A stretch of 64,000 bases of DNA from CAVWDU01 sp963840725 (GTDB lineage: Bacteria > Pseudomonadota > Gammaproteobacteria > Pseudomonadales > Halieaceae): assembly GCA_963840725.1 (NCBI GenBank), contig CAWIZY010000009.1, positions 868,001-932,000 of the forward strand. The letters are read 5' to 3'. How positions within the stretch are numbered: the stretch's first letter is position 1; each line of letters starts with the position of its first letter. The position numbers were made by a program, and so were the translations under genes. Positions 45,201 to 58,448 of the stretch are shown here, in pieces. The notes below the pieces were generated by a model. The model saw only the letters and a program-made list of their open reading frames with translations. It was not told the DNA's origin and searched no databases.

Positions 45201-45329
45201 TTTGAGGGTAAAAGCCGGGTCCTCCAGCTTACCCATGCCGTCAAATGCCAGTAAGCCGCCGCCGACCACAACCACCACCAGCAGCCAGGCAACGACCCGG
45301 TTGCGCACGGAATACTCGCCGAGGTTCAT
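42288..45329 (-). CDS. RND efflux transporter permease subunit
   Basis: The 1013-residue protein has the two-fold RND layout: one N-terminal helix (VVAWLLVVVVVGGGLLAF), a large periplasmic loop, helices 2-6, helix 7, a second loop, and helices 8-12. The proton-relay Asp region is LGALVIALGMLVDNSIVVAD in helix 4, and the C-terminal repeat has SLIGLLIKNAIVLIEEIDQQ. The protein is of AcrB size but resembles the divergent subgroup that works with lipoprotein adaptors of the kind encoded just upstream. It exports small hydrophobic compounds using proton force. The adaptor gene overlaps its start by 4 bp. No outer-membrane channel gene is seen here. Confidence 0.93.
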   Translation of the reverse strand: MNLGEYSVRNRVVAWLLVVVVVGGGLLAFDGMGKLEDPAFTLKAAKILTRYPGASAREVQEELTHHLEDALQKMPQLKRIRMSVSRPGLSDILVDFKDEYRSEDLQNVFDELRRKMDDVSPLLPPGADKPVVLDDFGDVYGVYLLLNGEGYSWRDLYDTAERVKKQLVLVPGVRKVNIDGEQHEVVYLDVSRNRLAELGIDITRIAEVLGSQNMVVDAGNVRVGDDYLRISPTGAFDSVQSIGDLLISSSERRLLRLGDIATITRAYVAVPDKLFYINGQPGLSIGISMLPGQNVVDVGAGIDERLSQLTSIIPIGMELDRVYDQPREVKRSVSGFLISVAQAVAIVITVLLLFMGLRAGIVIGLVLLITVAGTLFIMDIFAIELQRISLGALVIALGMLVDNSIVVADSMQVRMRAGVAPVRAAAQTVSSVQWPLLGGTVIGVLAFSAIGLSPDNTGEFASSLFYVILISLSLSWLTAISTTPLLSALLLQPGDAATPDTAYSGRLYRWYRKGLTWTLSHRWLTLGAAIGLLLAAVWGFGSVKSGFFPDSNTPIFFVDVWEAEGTDIRRTRDDALEIAGFIREQAGVVQTATAVGGPHQRFTLVYDAREPTPVYAQIIVRTARLADIPTVRRAVETYMRNQMPWLDPVVKPMRIGPGRDAKIEARFSGPDPQVLRQLAEQAMEIMRLDGGGVDIRNDWRSPVKVVTPIFNELVGRQLGVTRESFASALRHAFEGESVGVYRDGTRLLPIRMRAPVSERGNIDSVRDVQVWSSALQGSIPITQVMSGYDTRWENAVRRGRNRLQTIIASCNPASGPAQPLLSRLKPRIEAINLPPGYQLEWGGEYEDLVDARAGLARSLPMGFLLMILTSVLLFGKLRQPLIIWLTVPMATIGITAGLLATGGAFDFMSLLGALSLIGLLIKNAIVLIEEIDQQIDAGKVPYQALLDASVSRLRPVVLAATTTILGLIPLLSDVFFVNMSVTIMAGLGFASLLTLFVVPALYATLFGIHRVAN

Positions 45330-46462
45330 CGCGGCTCGTCTGCCCGGGGCACTGCCTGTTCCGACACCGGCATGCGGGACACGGTCATGCCCTCGGCGAG
45401 GAAAGGCGCTCCCACGGCCACGATTTCTTCGCCGCCTTCCAGGCCGCTCTTGACCTCGATAAGGTTGCTCGACATCCGGCCGGTCACCACGGGTCTGGCA
45501 TGAACCGTCATGGTCTCGGGCTCAAGCACCCAGACCTGCGGCTGCAGACCGCTGTCAGCCTGCACTGCCCGCAATGGCACCCACTTCACGGCAGCATTAT
45601 CGAGCAAACCTGAGAAATCCATGTCTACGGTTACAGTCATACCTGGAAGCACGGCAAAATTATCAGGTGCGTCCATGGTAAATGTCGCTGCAAAGGTCTG
45701 GGTCTGCGGGTCGGCCTTCGTCGCCAACTCTTTGGGAGACAGAACAAAGCGAGCGTCCGGGCGCCCTTCAAAGCGAGCCCATGCGCCCAGATTGCGTTTT
45801 GTCGTGTACTCCTCAGGCTCCGTGTGCTCGCGCAGGTTAATATTAAAACTGCGTACCAGGGTTTCCGGCATATCGATAACAACATCCAGCTGCTCGACAT
45901 TCTGCAGAAAAAACACGGGTTGCTTGGCGACAATTTCTTCGAAGTTTTCTGCATTGCGCTGGGCGATGAGCCCTCTGAACGGCGAGGTCAGAATCGTGTA
46001 GGCCAGCTCCTGTCTGGCAAGATTCAACGCCGCTGCTGCGGTACGGAAGTTGGCTTCCATACGGTCGTAATCCAGCCCTGAAATATTACCGTCCTCGATC
46101 AGCTCCTTGCCGCGCTCAAAGTTGCGTTTTGCGTTGTCATGGGTCGCCTCCCGGTCTTCCAGCGCGATCAGGTAGTCGGTTGGATCAAGCCGGGCCAATT
46201 CCTGACCGGGAATCACCAGGTCGCCCTCTTTGACCAGCACTTCCTGCAACACACCCGATACCCGAAAAGCCAACTCGGCCCGCTGTGCCGCATCAACTCT
46301 ACCCGGGAAAGACCGGATCGAACTCGCGGCGCCTCCCTCGACCAAAAAGAGTTTCACCGGACGGGTCGCAGGGGCTGATGTGACAGCAGTGTCGCTGCTG
46401 CAAGCCCCAATCACAACCAGGCACAGCAGTGCGCAGGCTCTGCTGGCAACGTTAATGCGCAT
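45326..46462 (-). CDS. RND efflux periplasmic adaptor lipoprotein (MFP)
   Basis: The protein of about 378 residues begins MRINVASRACALLCLVVIGA with the lipobox IGAC directly after, so it is a lipoprotein anchored in the inner membrane. The HlyD-like core is clear: SFPGRVDAAQRAELAFRVSG, VLVKEGDLVIPGQELARLDP, a helical hairpin, and SPFRGLIAQRNAENFEEIVA, followed by beta-barrel strands. The ATG at 46462 has a GGGGAG site 9 nt upstream, so it is preferred to the frame start at 46483. It forms an operon with the RND permease. Confidence 0.92.
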   Translation of the reverse strand: MRINVASRACALLCLVVIGACSSDTAVTSAPATRPVKLFLVEGGAASSIRSFPGRVDAAQRAELAFRVSGVLQEVLVKEGDLVIPGQELARLDPTDYLIALEDREATHDNAKRNFERGKELIEDGNISGLDYDRMEANFRTAAAALNLARQELAYTILTSPFRGLIAQRNAENFEEIVAKQPVFFLQNVEQLDVVIDMPETLVRSFNINLREHTEPEEYTTKRNLGAWARFEGRPDARFVLSPKELATKADPQTQTFAATFTMDAPDNFAVLPGMTVTVDMDFSGLLDNAAVKWVPLRAVQADSGLQPQVWVLEPETMTVHARPVVTGRMSSNLIEVKSGLEGGEEIVAVGAPFLAEGMTVSRMPVSEQAVPRADEPR

Positions 46463-46559
46463 CGGTCTGACTCCCCGTTTCACGACACTTGATCATAGCA
46501 CGCGTGCCTGCCCGGCCAGCGTGTGCTGCCCTGCGCGCCGGCTGCTACTTGGGAAACCC

Positions 46560-49500
46560 TCAACGGCCCGGCTGGTAAAGCTCAGCCAACTCAGCCAGCT
46601 CGCCAGAGGCGGTGAGATACAGGGCACAGCGCAGGGGCTCAGAGCTCATTGCGGCCAGGGCATCCCGATAGATTTGGAGCTGCGGGCCGTGCGCGGCCAG
46701 TGCCTCGCTGACAAACCGCACAGGAGTCTGGTCTGGCGCCGGTCGATCCGTCTTGTAGTCGATGATCCAGCGCTCGCCCCGGTCATGGGTCACGAAACTC
46801 CTGTCAATCACCAATTCACGCAAGCTACCGGACGGGTCCACCCGTGTCAGAGCCCATTCGCTGTGAGCCTGTGCATGCTCGCTGGAGAGCATCCAACGGC
46901 CGTCCTTACTGCGCAGGGTTGTGTTCACTGCCTGCTCTACCAGGTCCAGCGCCAGCTTGAGTGACTCGCCCCCCAGCCCCAGTTGGCGCAGCGCGATGGG
47001 CCAGGCCCTTTGCATCCCCTCACCACACCGAAGCGGAAGGGACTCCATATGGGACAAAGCTTCCAGCGCGCTATGTACTACGGTGCCAGCATGACGGTGC
47101 AGCTGCGGGTGCAGGTGAGATTGCAGGCGAGGATGCAGGCCATCCCCTGGGGTTGACCGCCCAGCGTGTTGCAGGGGTCGCGGCCCCACCGCTAACGGCG
47201 CCCCCTCACCGCTCTCTCGCTCTGGTCCGTCATTTATGGCAGCCGGTGACGTCTCCGGTAGAACCAGGCGAACCAGCTGGCCATCTCCCCCGCCGCTGCC
47301 CTGGGGTTCGCAACGGACTGTGTCGAGCGGGGGGTGTGATTCCAGCTGCCTCTCAGCAGTCTCCCAGATGGGACTGAGCAATGCATCCGCATAGGGCTTG
47401 CGCCAGGTTTCCTCGCCGCTGTCTGGCCGCACTCGTGCAGTGAGAAACAGGCGCTCGACCGCGCGAGTCGCGCCGACATAGAGCAGCCGTGCAGTCTCCA
47501 GCCGGGTTTTTTGCTTGCGTTGACGGCGCAAGTAATTGTAGAGGGTAGGCTCCGGATCTCGGCTATGATCATCAGCTGCCAGCAGGAAACCCCGCTTGCC
47601 GGCGCGCGAGGTATAGTCATCCCAGAGCAGTAATGCACGGCTGTCAGGGCGAGTCATGCGGTTCAGGCAGGGGATAAACACCCAGTCAAACTCCAGACCC
47701 TTGGCCTTGTGCAGGGTCATGACCTCCAGCTTGCTGTGGGGGTAGTGACGATCGAGCTTGAGTTTATCCAGTTTCGCGTTCAGCCAGGCCATGTTGAGCC
47801 CGCCCTCCTGCAGATCGGCCAGCTCGACAAGCTGAAAAAAACGCTCCACGTCTTCGCTCGCTCCCACTGTGGTCAGTACGGTCGGGCCAGCGAGCCGCAG
47901 CCACACCTGTTCCAGCCAAACCCGCAGCCCGAGACGGTCACGGGTCTGGCGAGCAAAAGCGATTGCATCGCTGACCCTGGCGAGACGTTTTGCGCCGTCC
48001 ACAGACAGGCCACGGGCTAACTCGGGACGGTCGATGGCGACTGCCAAAGGCTGCGCCAGGGTAACCAGGTGATGCAGGTCAGCGAGCGTCAGGCCGCACC
48101 AGGGTGCGCGCAGTATCGCTAGCCAGGCGACCCGGTCAGCCGGATTCAGCAAAGCTCGGCAAAGACTGAGCAAATCAATGACTTCGGGCACGTCGGCCAG
48201 GGTCTCCATGCCCTGAACAGAAGCCGTAATGCCGCGGCTCCTGAATGCGGCAAGCAGCGGTTGCAGGTGTGCGCGACTGCGTCCCAACACGGCGATCGAA
48301 GCACAGTTTTCACTCGCCATGCCGCGCTGGACCTGCTCACAGATGAAATCGATTTCCTGCGCATCGGCACAATCGCCCTGGAACCCATGCACTTCTGCCG
48401 CGCGGTGGGCGCCTTCGGGCTTGACTGGCACAGCAGGTGTGAAACTGACCTGGCCGAGAACACTGTCATCGCTATGTGGAAAAGCCTGTTCAAAGGTGCT
48501 GTTGACCCACTCAACCAGGCCCTCATCCGAGCGAAAATTCACGCAAAGCTGCAGGGCTTCCAATGTCACTCCGTTAAAGCCCTGATCACGGGCCTTCAGG
48601 AACAGACCCACATTGGCGTCCCGGAACCCGTAAATAGACTGCATCGCATCTCCGACAATCATAATGGTGCGGGGCGCCTGCGGATTCATGGCGTTGTGAC
48701 TGCCCCAACCCCGACTCAAGCGTCGCACCAGTTCGAACTGATTGATTGCCGTGTCCTGAAACTCGTCAACCAGGATATGCTCAATGCGATAGTCCAGTCG
48801 CAGCGCGAGCTCCGTGGGCGATTCGTCATCACCCAGTGCATCCAGGGCAGACAGTGCCACCTGGCTGTGATCGACCTGACCGTGTTTCGCGAAGACCAGC
48901 AGCAACTCGGCATTGAGCCGGGGCAGCAGATGGGCGAGGCTCATAACGATTTGCCAACCCCCGGTGCCCGCTTGCAGCTCAGGCAGGCTATCCAGGGCTG
49001 TCAGTGCGTCCAGCAGCCCTGGCGTTTCCTGCATAGAGGCCAGCATCGAGAGCAGCGCTTGCTTGCGCTGTTTGGCTTCGCTGTCGCCGGCGGGAAAACC
49101 ATCGCGTTTATTGACTGATTTACGCCAGCTATTCTGCCCGGTCAGCAGCAGCCGCTTGAGGGCTCGCCAGGTGGGCAGAGCAGCGGGCTCGACCGGGGGA
49201 AACGCTACCACCGGCGGATGACCCAACTGATCCGCTGTATAACGTAACAGCGCCAGTAGTTGCTCCGACCAGGGAGACAGCAGGCGCCTCAGAGACTGCA
49301 ATTCGTCGGCCACCAGGTCACTGACAGTCTCAGCCAGCAGCGTCTCCGCCCGCTCCGGTTGGTGGCGGACGCCCACGTAGTCGCCCCATTGATCACGCCG
49401 TCGCAGGAGGTCCAGCAACAGCCCCTGAACCTGTGGCCAATTGTTGTCGAAGTGGGACAGCAACTCCCGGAGCTCATGGGCCGGGGGTTCGCCGCTCTGC

Positions 49501-49979
49501 AGCACCTCGAACAGACCCGCTACGGCCTCACGGTACAGTGGCTCCGCCTCGTCAAGGATTTCAGCGGGCCCGCCAAACCGACTCAGTATGGGCATTTGTC
49601 GAGTCAGCGCCATGCAGAAGCCATCGATCGTTTTGATATTGAGCCTGTTTTCGTCCCGGGTTAGCAGCCACTGACCCGCTGCATCTGCCGCCAGGGCTCC
49701 CTCAGCGGCGGCGCGGGTCACTTGCTGGTGCGCACCCTGCACCGGTTCACCCGCCTCAGCTGAGCGCAGCGCCTGCATCACCCGCTGGCGCATCTCTGCT
49801 GCCGCTTTGCGGGTAAAGGTTATCGCCACAACCTGCTCAGGCCGGGCCACGCGAGAGAGCAGGACCAGGTAGCGTTGTATCAGCAGTTCTGTCTTGCCGG
49901 AGCCCGCCGGCGCGCTGACGCAGAAGCTGCGGGTGGGGTCCAGGGCGGCACTGCGCTCGGCCGCATCGGCGACCCTCAA
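46560..49979 (-). CDS. AddA/RecB-like UvrD-family helicase-nuclease
   Basis: The 1139-residue protein is a superfamily 1 helicase with a C-terminal nuclease. Walker A is SAPAGSGKTELLIQRYL at residue 24, motif Ia AITFTRKAAAEMRQRV, Walker B ILVDEFQDTAINQFELV near 395, motif V TLHKAKGLEFDWVFIPCLNR near 755, and motif VI LLYVGATRAVERLF. The C-terminal RecB-type nuclease shows RWIIDYKTDRP with its metal Asp and Lys. It would process double-strand breaks together with the AddB-like protein. The likely start is a TTG at 49979 that overlaps the AddB-like stop (TTGA), with AGGTGAAG upstream, so the two are coupled. Confidence 0.9.
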   Translation of the reverse strand: MRVADAAERSAALDPTRSFCVSAPAGSGKTELLIQRYLVLLSRVARPEQVVAITFTRKAAAEMRQRVMQALRSAEAGEPVQGAHQQVTRAAAEGALAADAAGQWLLTRDENRLNIKTIDGFCMALTRQMPILSRFGGPAEILDEAEPLYREAVAGLFEVLQSGEPPAHELRELLSHFDNNWPQVQGLLLDLLRRRDQWGDYVGVRHQPERAETLLAETVSDLVADELQSLRRLLSPWSEQLLALLRYTADQLGHPPVVAFPPVEPAALPTWRALKRLLLTGQNSWRKSVNKRDGFPAGDSEAKQRKQALLSMLASMQETPGLLDALTALDSLPELQAGTGGWQIVMSLAHLLPRLNAELLLVFAKHGQVDHSQVALSALDALGDDESPTELALRLDYRIEHILVDEFQDTAINQFELVRRLSRGWGSHNAMNPQAPRTIMIVGDAMQSIYGFRDANVGLFLKARDQGFNGVTLEALQLCVNFRSDEGLVEWVNSTFEQAFPHSDDSVLGQVSFTPAVPVKPEGAHRAAEVHGFQGDCADAQEIDFICEQVQRGMASENCASIAVLGRSRAHLQPLLAAFRSRGITASVQGMETLADVPEVIDLLSLCRALLNPADRVAWLAILRAPWCGLTLADLHHLVTLAQPLAVAIDRPELARGLSVDGAKRLARVSDAIAFARQTRDRLGLRVWLEQVWLRLAGPTVLTTVGASEDVERFFQLVELADLQEGGLNMAWLNAKLDKLKLDRHYPHSKLEVMTLHKAKGLEFDWVFIPCLNRMTRPDSRALLLWDDYTSRAGKRGFLLAADDHSRDPEPTLYNYLRRQRKQKTRLETARLLYVGATRAVERLFLTARVRPDSGEETWRKPYADALLSPIWETAERQLESHPPLDTVRCEPQGSGGGDGQLVRLVLPETSPAAINDGPERESGEGAPLAVGPRPLQHAGRSTPGDGLHPRLQSHLHPQLHRHAGTVVHSALEALSHMESLPLRCGEGMQRAWPIALRQLGLGGESLKLALDLVEQAVNTTLRSKDGRWMLSSEHAQAHSEWALTRVDPSGSLRELVIDRSFVTHDRGERWIIDYKTDRPAPDQTPVRFVSEALAAHGPQLQIYRDALAAMSSEPLRCALYLTASGELAELAELYQPGR

Positions 49980-52700
49980 GTGGCTTCACCTGACGGAAGC
50001 TGCTCGCGGCCATCGACACGATCATTCACACGATCATTTACACGACACAGGGGCTGCAGCTCGCACCAGTCACAGGCATTCTTCTGCGGGTCTACCGCGG
50101 CAACACCGGACACATATTCCCGCGCCAGTGACAGCAATTGTTCGCGCCAGTGCCGATTGAGTCCCGCCCAATCCGTTATCCCTGGCTCATTCTGCAACAG
50201 GACGGGTATATCGGTGTTAACCCCGGGGGCCGCCGCGATCTCGCCAATACCCACCATGGCGCAGTCGTTGTGGCGCAACTGGGCAAAACACAGGGCGGCT
50301 GGCGTTTGCTCGGCACCCAGGCCATAAAGCAGTAGCTGCGGCTTTGCCGGGCGGTCACCCAACCAGTCGTTGACCTGACACCTGCCGGTCTTGTAATCAA
50401 TGATCGCCGTGGAGCCATCGGCCAGGCAGTCGATGCGATCCACGCGCAGGCGCAGCTCAAGAGCCTCGAGTGTGACTTGAATATCTGCCTCCAGGGCAGC
50501 GACTGCAAACTCGGGCCGCTGGCGCTCCAGATTCAGCCATTCCCGCACCAGTCTCGTCAGCCTGCCGGCCTCCAGTTCGCGCCATGCGCGATCCAGTGCC
50601 TCGTGGCCAGTGCCGCAATGGTGCTCCAGCGCATGGTTTACCGCCTCTGTGCTATATCGCTCCAGTGTGCTGGACTCCATGCTGCGAATATCGGCACCCG
50701 CTGCAAACCTGGCGTATAGCGCGTGAAGGGCTTTGTGCAGTATTGAGCCGCGTTCCGCAGCATCGGGAACGGGCGTGGGATCGGATAACGGTTCGGCTCG
50801 CAAACGATGCCGGGCGAAGGCGCGAAAAGGGCACTGCGACTGGTCTTCCAGCAAGGCGCTACCACCAATGGGAGAGCTCAGCTCGGTCTCGCTCGCCGCA
50901 GGTCCCCGGGCGTCGTCCAGGATTTCCAGTTCCGCCTCGCGACCGCGCCGCAAGCCAGCGGGGGTCCGTCTCGGCCACTATTGCTCCCGCCTGCTCTGGC
51001 CAGTCCTTAAGCAGTGCGCTGACGCGAGCGGGCATACCATCCAGGTGGTTGGCATAGCTGGCGATCAGCACCCGACTGTGTCGCCGGTATTGTCCCAGCA
51101 ACCGTTCACTGTAAGACCACTCGCGCTGGGGCGTCGCGTGGGGCATGCCGCGATCCCGCTGCAGTGATGCGGGAATAAAGGGACTGGGACGCACCGGTGC
51201 CGGCCACTGATCCGCCTGCAGGCCGCAGACCCACAAATAGTCGAATTCCAGACCCGCGGCCTCCAGCGAACCGAGCACCTGAATAGTGAAATCGCCGCTC
51301 TGGGGCTGAGATATCTGTCCCGCCAGGCACCGCTGCAGCAGCGCTACGGCATTGACCAGCGACAAGCTGCCGACGATTTCATCATAGGTAGCAAACTCAT
51401 CGAGCGCCTGATCCCAGCGCGCCAGTTGCTGATATTCCAGGGAGTCCGGCCCCTCGGGACCCGGCCACCCCCAGATCTCCAGTAGCTGGCAGAACTGTTC
51501 ACGCCAGTAGGAGGGCGTGTGGCGGTCCGTTGGCGGGCAATAACGAGAGAGCGCGGTCAGCGATCTGGCCAGGGCCAGGAAAGCGCTATCAGCGGCGCCT
51601 ATGTGCCTGGCTGTAGAGGCCAGCATGGTTGGCGGGATCTCCTCGCGACCGATGGCATAGAGGCGCTCGATGAATTCAATCATGCCGACCGAACAAACCT
51701 CCGGGGTTCCGAGATAACGGCTTTGTAGCAGGGCAACAACGTCGTTGAGTTCGCTATTGCCACAGGCGAGCTGCAGTACCTGAAGAGCGTCTCTAACCAC
51801 CGGTGCCCGGTCCAGTGTAATCCCGGTGGAGAAGTTCACCGGCAGGCTGGCATAGTCACGGCCAAGATAATCGAATTCCCGGCGCAGCAGGTATTCCAAC
51901 CGATAGCGATCACTGACCATGTCACCCAGCACCACTCCCACCGATGCTCCCGGATGCTCGCGGTGCAGGGTCTGCGCCCAGTGTGCGATGGCGACAAGTT
52001 CGGCGCGGGGGTTTTCGTAGCGTTGAATAACACAGCGGGCGCTGTTTGCCGCCTCGGGAAGGTTTTCTATCGAGGCAGACTGGGCCTGCAAACAGGCTGA
52101 GAACAGCGGCGGCAATTCGTCAACACAGTACAGCGCAAGCGGGACCTCACCGCGCGCGGCGTCGGCGTTCAACAAGGCATCGATACAGTCAGTGGCCGTC
52201 GCCATGAGCAACTTCTTGAGCCGCTGTTCGAAACGCTGCAGCCAACCATAAAAGGCCGCACAGTCATCTTCAAGCTGGAACAGTTGCCGCGTCTGCGGGG
52301 AGGTGACACTGATCTGCCAGCGCAACAAGGTGTCCCTGGCCTGATTAGCCATCTCTGCTGCGGCATCGGGCCGCAACAGACTGAGTTGACCGGAGCCGGC
52401 GCTATCCTCGACGATCACCTGACGCCACAACTCCAGCGTCCCACCGCGCGTCAGCACTACGCGAGCGGGCAGCAGGCCCTGTGCAACAGCGGCATGCCAC
52501 CGCTGCAAGAGCCAGTGCTCGACCGACCCGGCCGACAATGTTTGCCAGGCCACCTCACCCTGTTCGACCTGGTAACCGTCCCAGACATTGCGCACATGCC
52601 TGGCCAGGCGTTCGTTGGGGGTGAGAAGTACACGGCCACTCGCCGCAAGGTCGGCCAGCACGCTGAAATCAAGCCCTGCCTTTTCAGGTTTGCTGGACAA
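49976..52700 (-). CDS. AddB-like PD-(D/E)XK nuclease (one frame change)
   Basis: The gene is read from a TTG at 52700 (LSSKPEKAGLDFSVLADLAA) to 49976, about 907 residues once one frame change near 50950 is repaired. The N-terminal part resembles inactivated helicase domains of AddB, as in the roughly 900-residue 'probable DNA repair protein' family. The C-terminal part has the nuclease motif STAIIDYKTGRCQVND with a GSILHKALHALYARF helix. An iron-sulfur staple is suggested by Cys in SQCPF and by CDWCELQPLC near the end. A repeated RVNDRVND near the C-terminus comes from a short DNA repeat. It is coupled to the AddA-like gene. Confidence 0.86.
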
Positions 52701-52792
52701 TCCGGGTACCCAAACTCCTTGTGCTGCTATAAAATGCTGCCCGCTGTCAGCGGTGCCCCTGCGCTGCGCCTCACTGTATCAGGAACCCGTTA

Positions 52793-53863
52793 ATGAGCAA
52801 CATTCACGTTCACAACGTCAATATGGCCTCTCAGGAGGTGTTGATTACTCCCGAGCAGCTTTGGGAGGCACTGCCGATGTCGGCGTCCGTGCAACAGACG
52901 GTAGCCGCGAGCCGATTGGCCATACGCAATATTCTTGACCGCAATGATCACCGCCTCTTTGTCGTCGTCGGCCCGTGCTCCATCCACGACCCCGTGGCAG
53001 CCATGGACTACGCGCGCAGGCTGAAAGTACTGGCAGATGAAGTGGCCGACACTCTGCTGGTCGTGATGCGAGTTTACTTCGAAAAACCCCGCACGACTAT
53101 CGGCTGGAAAGGACTCATCAACGACCCCTACCTGGATGATTCCTTCAAAATCGAGGATGGCCTCCACCTGGGTCGTCAGCTTTTGCTTGAGATTCTCGAT
53201 TTAGGCCTGCCGACCTCAACCGAGGCCCTGGACCCCATTTCACCCCAGTACCTGCAGGACCTTATCAGCTGGAGCGCCATCGGCGCCCGCACAACCGAAT
53301 CCCAGACCCACCGCGAGATGGCCAGCGGACTGTCCTCGGCAGTCGGCTTTAAAAATGGCACCGACGGCGGGCTTACCGTGGCCACCAACGCACTCCAATC
53401 GGTCGCCAATCCACATCGCTTTCTTGGCATAAACCGCCAGGGACAGGTGGCGGTATTTACCACCAAAGGCAATGACTACGGGCACATCGTCCTGCGCGGA
53501 GGCAGCGCCGGACCCAACTATGACTCAGTACACATACGGCTTTGCGAGGAGGCACTGGAAAAAGCCGGCGTTGCGTCCAATATTATGGTGGACTGCTCGC
53601 ACGCAAACTCCAGTAAGCAACCGGAGCTGCAGCCACTGGTTGTCGAAAACGTTGTGAATCAGGTGGTAGAGGGCAATCAATCCATCATTGGCTTGATGAT
53701 AGAGAGCAATCTCAAGGCGGGTAACCAGTCTATCCCGGCAAACCTTGAAGAACTGGAATACGGTGTTTCGGTGACCGATGGGTGCATCGACTGGGCTACC
53801 ACCGAAACCAGCCTGCGAGACATGCGCTCCAGGCTGAAGGATGTACTGCCCAGCCGCCGCTGA
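52793..53863 (+). CDS. aroG: 3-deoxy-7-phosphoheptulonate synthase (DAHP synthase, AroG type)
   Basis: The 356-residue protein is a class I DAHP synthase: LFVVVGPCSIHDPVAAMDYA near residue 57, MRVYFEKPRTTIGWKGLIND near 91, GARTTESQTHREMASGLSSA (metal and substrate loop) near 163, and GIMIES-like GLMIESNLKAGNQ near 300. It condenses phosphoenolpyruvate and erythrose 4-phosphate as the first step of aromatic amino acid synthesis. It is of the feedback-regulated AroF/AroG/AroH type; the effector is not clear from sequence. A TATAAA box at 52728-52733 is a likely minus-10. It is divergent from the AddB-like gene. Confidence 0.94.
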   Translation: MSNIHVHNVNMASQEVLITPEQLWEALPMSASVQQTVAASRLAIRNILDRNDHRLFVVVGPCSIHDPVAAMDYARRLKVLADEVADTLLVVMRVYFEKPRTTIGWKGLINDPYLDDSFKIEDGLHLGRQLLLEILDLGLPTSTEALDPISPQYLQDLISWSAIGARTTESQTHREMASGLSSAVGFKNGTDGGLTVATNALQSVANPHRFLGINRQGQVAVFTTKGNDYGHIVLRGGSAGPNYDSVHIRLCEEALEKAGVASNIMVDCSHANSSKQPELQPLVVENVVNQVVEGNQSIIGLMIESNLKAGNQSIPANLEELEYGVSVTDGCIDWATTETSLRDMRSRLKDVLPSRR

Positions 53864-53924
53864 ATAATCGCTAAAGCCGGGGCCGTAGGTCGCTGATGCC
53901 GGTGCGATCGTGTGCCGGGCCCTA

Positions 53925-53968
53925 CCCCGGTGTGACTGACCCGCAACGCTTGCAGGCTGACACCGGGG
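53925..53968. terminator. Inverted repeat between convergent aroG and nfuA
   Basis: CCCCGGTGT (53925-53933) and ACACCGGGG (53960-53968) form a perfect 9-bp stem around a 26-nt loop, in the gap between two convergent genes. No T-tract is present, so it is a candidate Rho-aided or bidirectional terminator only. Confidence 0.4.
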
Positions 53969-53984
53969 CAATACACCAACGTTG

Positions 53985-54560
53985 TTAATAGTAAGCCTGC
54001 GACCGATCCGTGTGGTCAGTGGTATCGCGCACACCCTTGAGCTGTGGAAGTTGTTCCAGCAGCGTTTTCTCAACGCCGCCTTTCAGCGTCTGATCTACCA
54101 TGCCGCAACCCTGACAGCCGCCACCAAACTGCAGTATGGCGTAGGCGTCCTCTGTGACTTCCACCAGGCTGACTTCACCGCCATGAGCCGCCAAGGCCGG
54201 ATTGACCTCATTGAAGAGCAGATAATTGATCCTGTCCTCCAGAGGGCTGTTTTCATCAACACGCGGCATCTTGGCATTCGGTGCCTTGATGGTCAGTTGT
54301 CCACCCATGCGATCTGTGGCGTAGTCGACCAGTGCATCCTCCAGAAACGGAAGGCTGCGAGCATCGAACCAGGCGGTAAAAGCACTGAACTCATGCTTCT
54401 CGTCGCCCTCTTGCAGGTCCCCCTCACGGCAGTATGCGATACAGGTCTCGGCTCTTGGTGTGCCGGGCTGATTAATAAATACCCTGACTCCCAGTGCGTC
54501 TTCCTGCTTGGAGAGCAACTCTTGCAAATAAGCTTGGGCGGATTCTGTGATCGTAACCAT
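53985..54560 (-). CDS. nfuA: Fe-S cluster carrier NfuA
   Basis: The 191-residue protein has a degenerate A-type domain (residues about 1-95, ITESAQAYLQELLSKQEDAL) and a C-terminal NifU-like domain. The latter has NYLLFNEVNPALAAHGGEVS and the cluster-binding FGGGCQGCGMVDQTL with CxxC. NfuA carries 4Fe-4S clusters to targets such as LipA and aconitase under oxidative or iron stress. An IscR-like site lies directly upstream of its start. It is divergent from metH. Confidence 0.94.
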   Translation of the reverse strand: MVTITESAQAYLQELLSKQEDALGVRVFINQPGTPRAETCIAYCREGDLQEGDEKHEFSAFTAWFDARSLPFLEDALVDYATDRMGGQLTIKAPNAKMPRVDENSPLEDRINYLLFNEVNPALAAHGGEVSLVEVTEDAYAILQFGGGCQGCGMVDQTLKGGVEKTLLEQLPQLKGVRDTTDHTDRSQAYY

Positions 54561-54570
54561 TGCGCTGACC

Positions 54571-54595
54571 TATTCTGACTAATTTACTCGGGTAT
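54571..54595. promoter_or_regulatory. IscR type-1-like site upstream of nfuA
   Basis: The 25-bp segment contains GACTAATTTACTCGGGTAT at its right side. This fits the second part of the IscR type-1 consensus (GACTRwwwYAGTCRRSTAT) with one mismatch, while the left flank fits poorly. It lies 11-35 bp before the nfuA ATG, where IscR repression would be effective. nfuA belongs to the IscR regulon in other gammaproteobacteria. Confidence 0.48.
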
Positions 54596-54722
54596 ACTAC
54601 CAAAAAACCTGGCCGTTGGGCTAAATGTGACGCCGATCTGATAAACTTCCGCGCCTTTTGGGTAGAATAGCCGCGCTGCGCAAGCACCCGAATCGGTTAC
54701 GACGACACAAGGACACGGATAA

Positions 54723-58424
<3,702 letters not shown>

Positions 58425-58448
58425 GATTAATAGGGAGGCACAGTGACA

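Noticed and set aside
48261..49118. 285-codon forward frame inside the AddA-like gene
   Set aside because: It is antisense to a well-supported helicase and its residues show no motif; it is a shadow frame of GC-rich coding DNA.
54561..54722. Cobalamin riboswitch upstream of metH
   Set aside because: The leader is short and I find no B12-box-like sequence or extended fold; the region is better explained by two divergent promoters and an IscR-like site.
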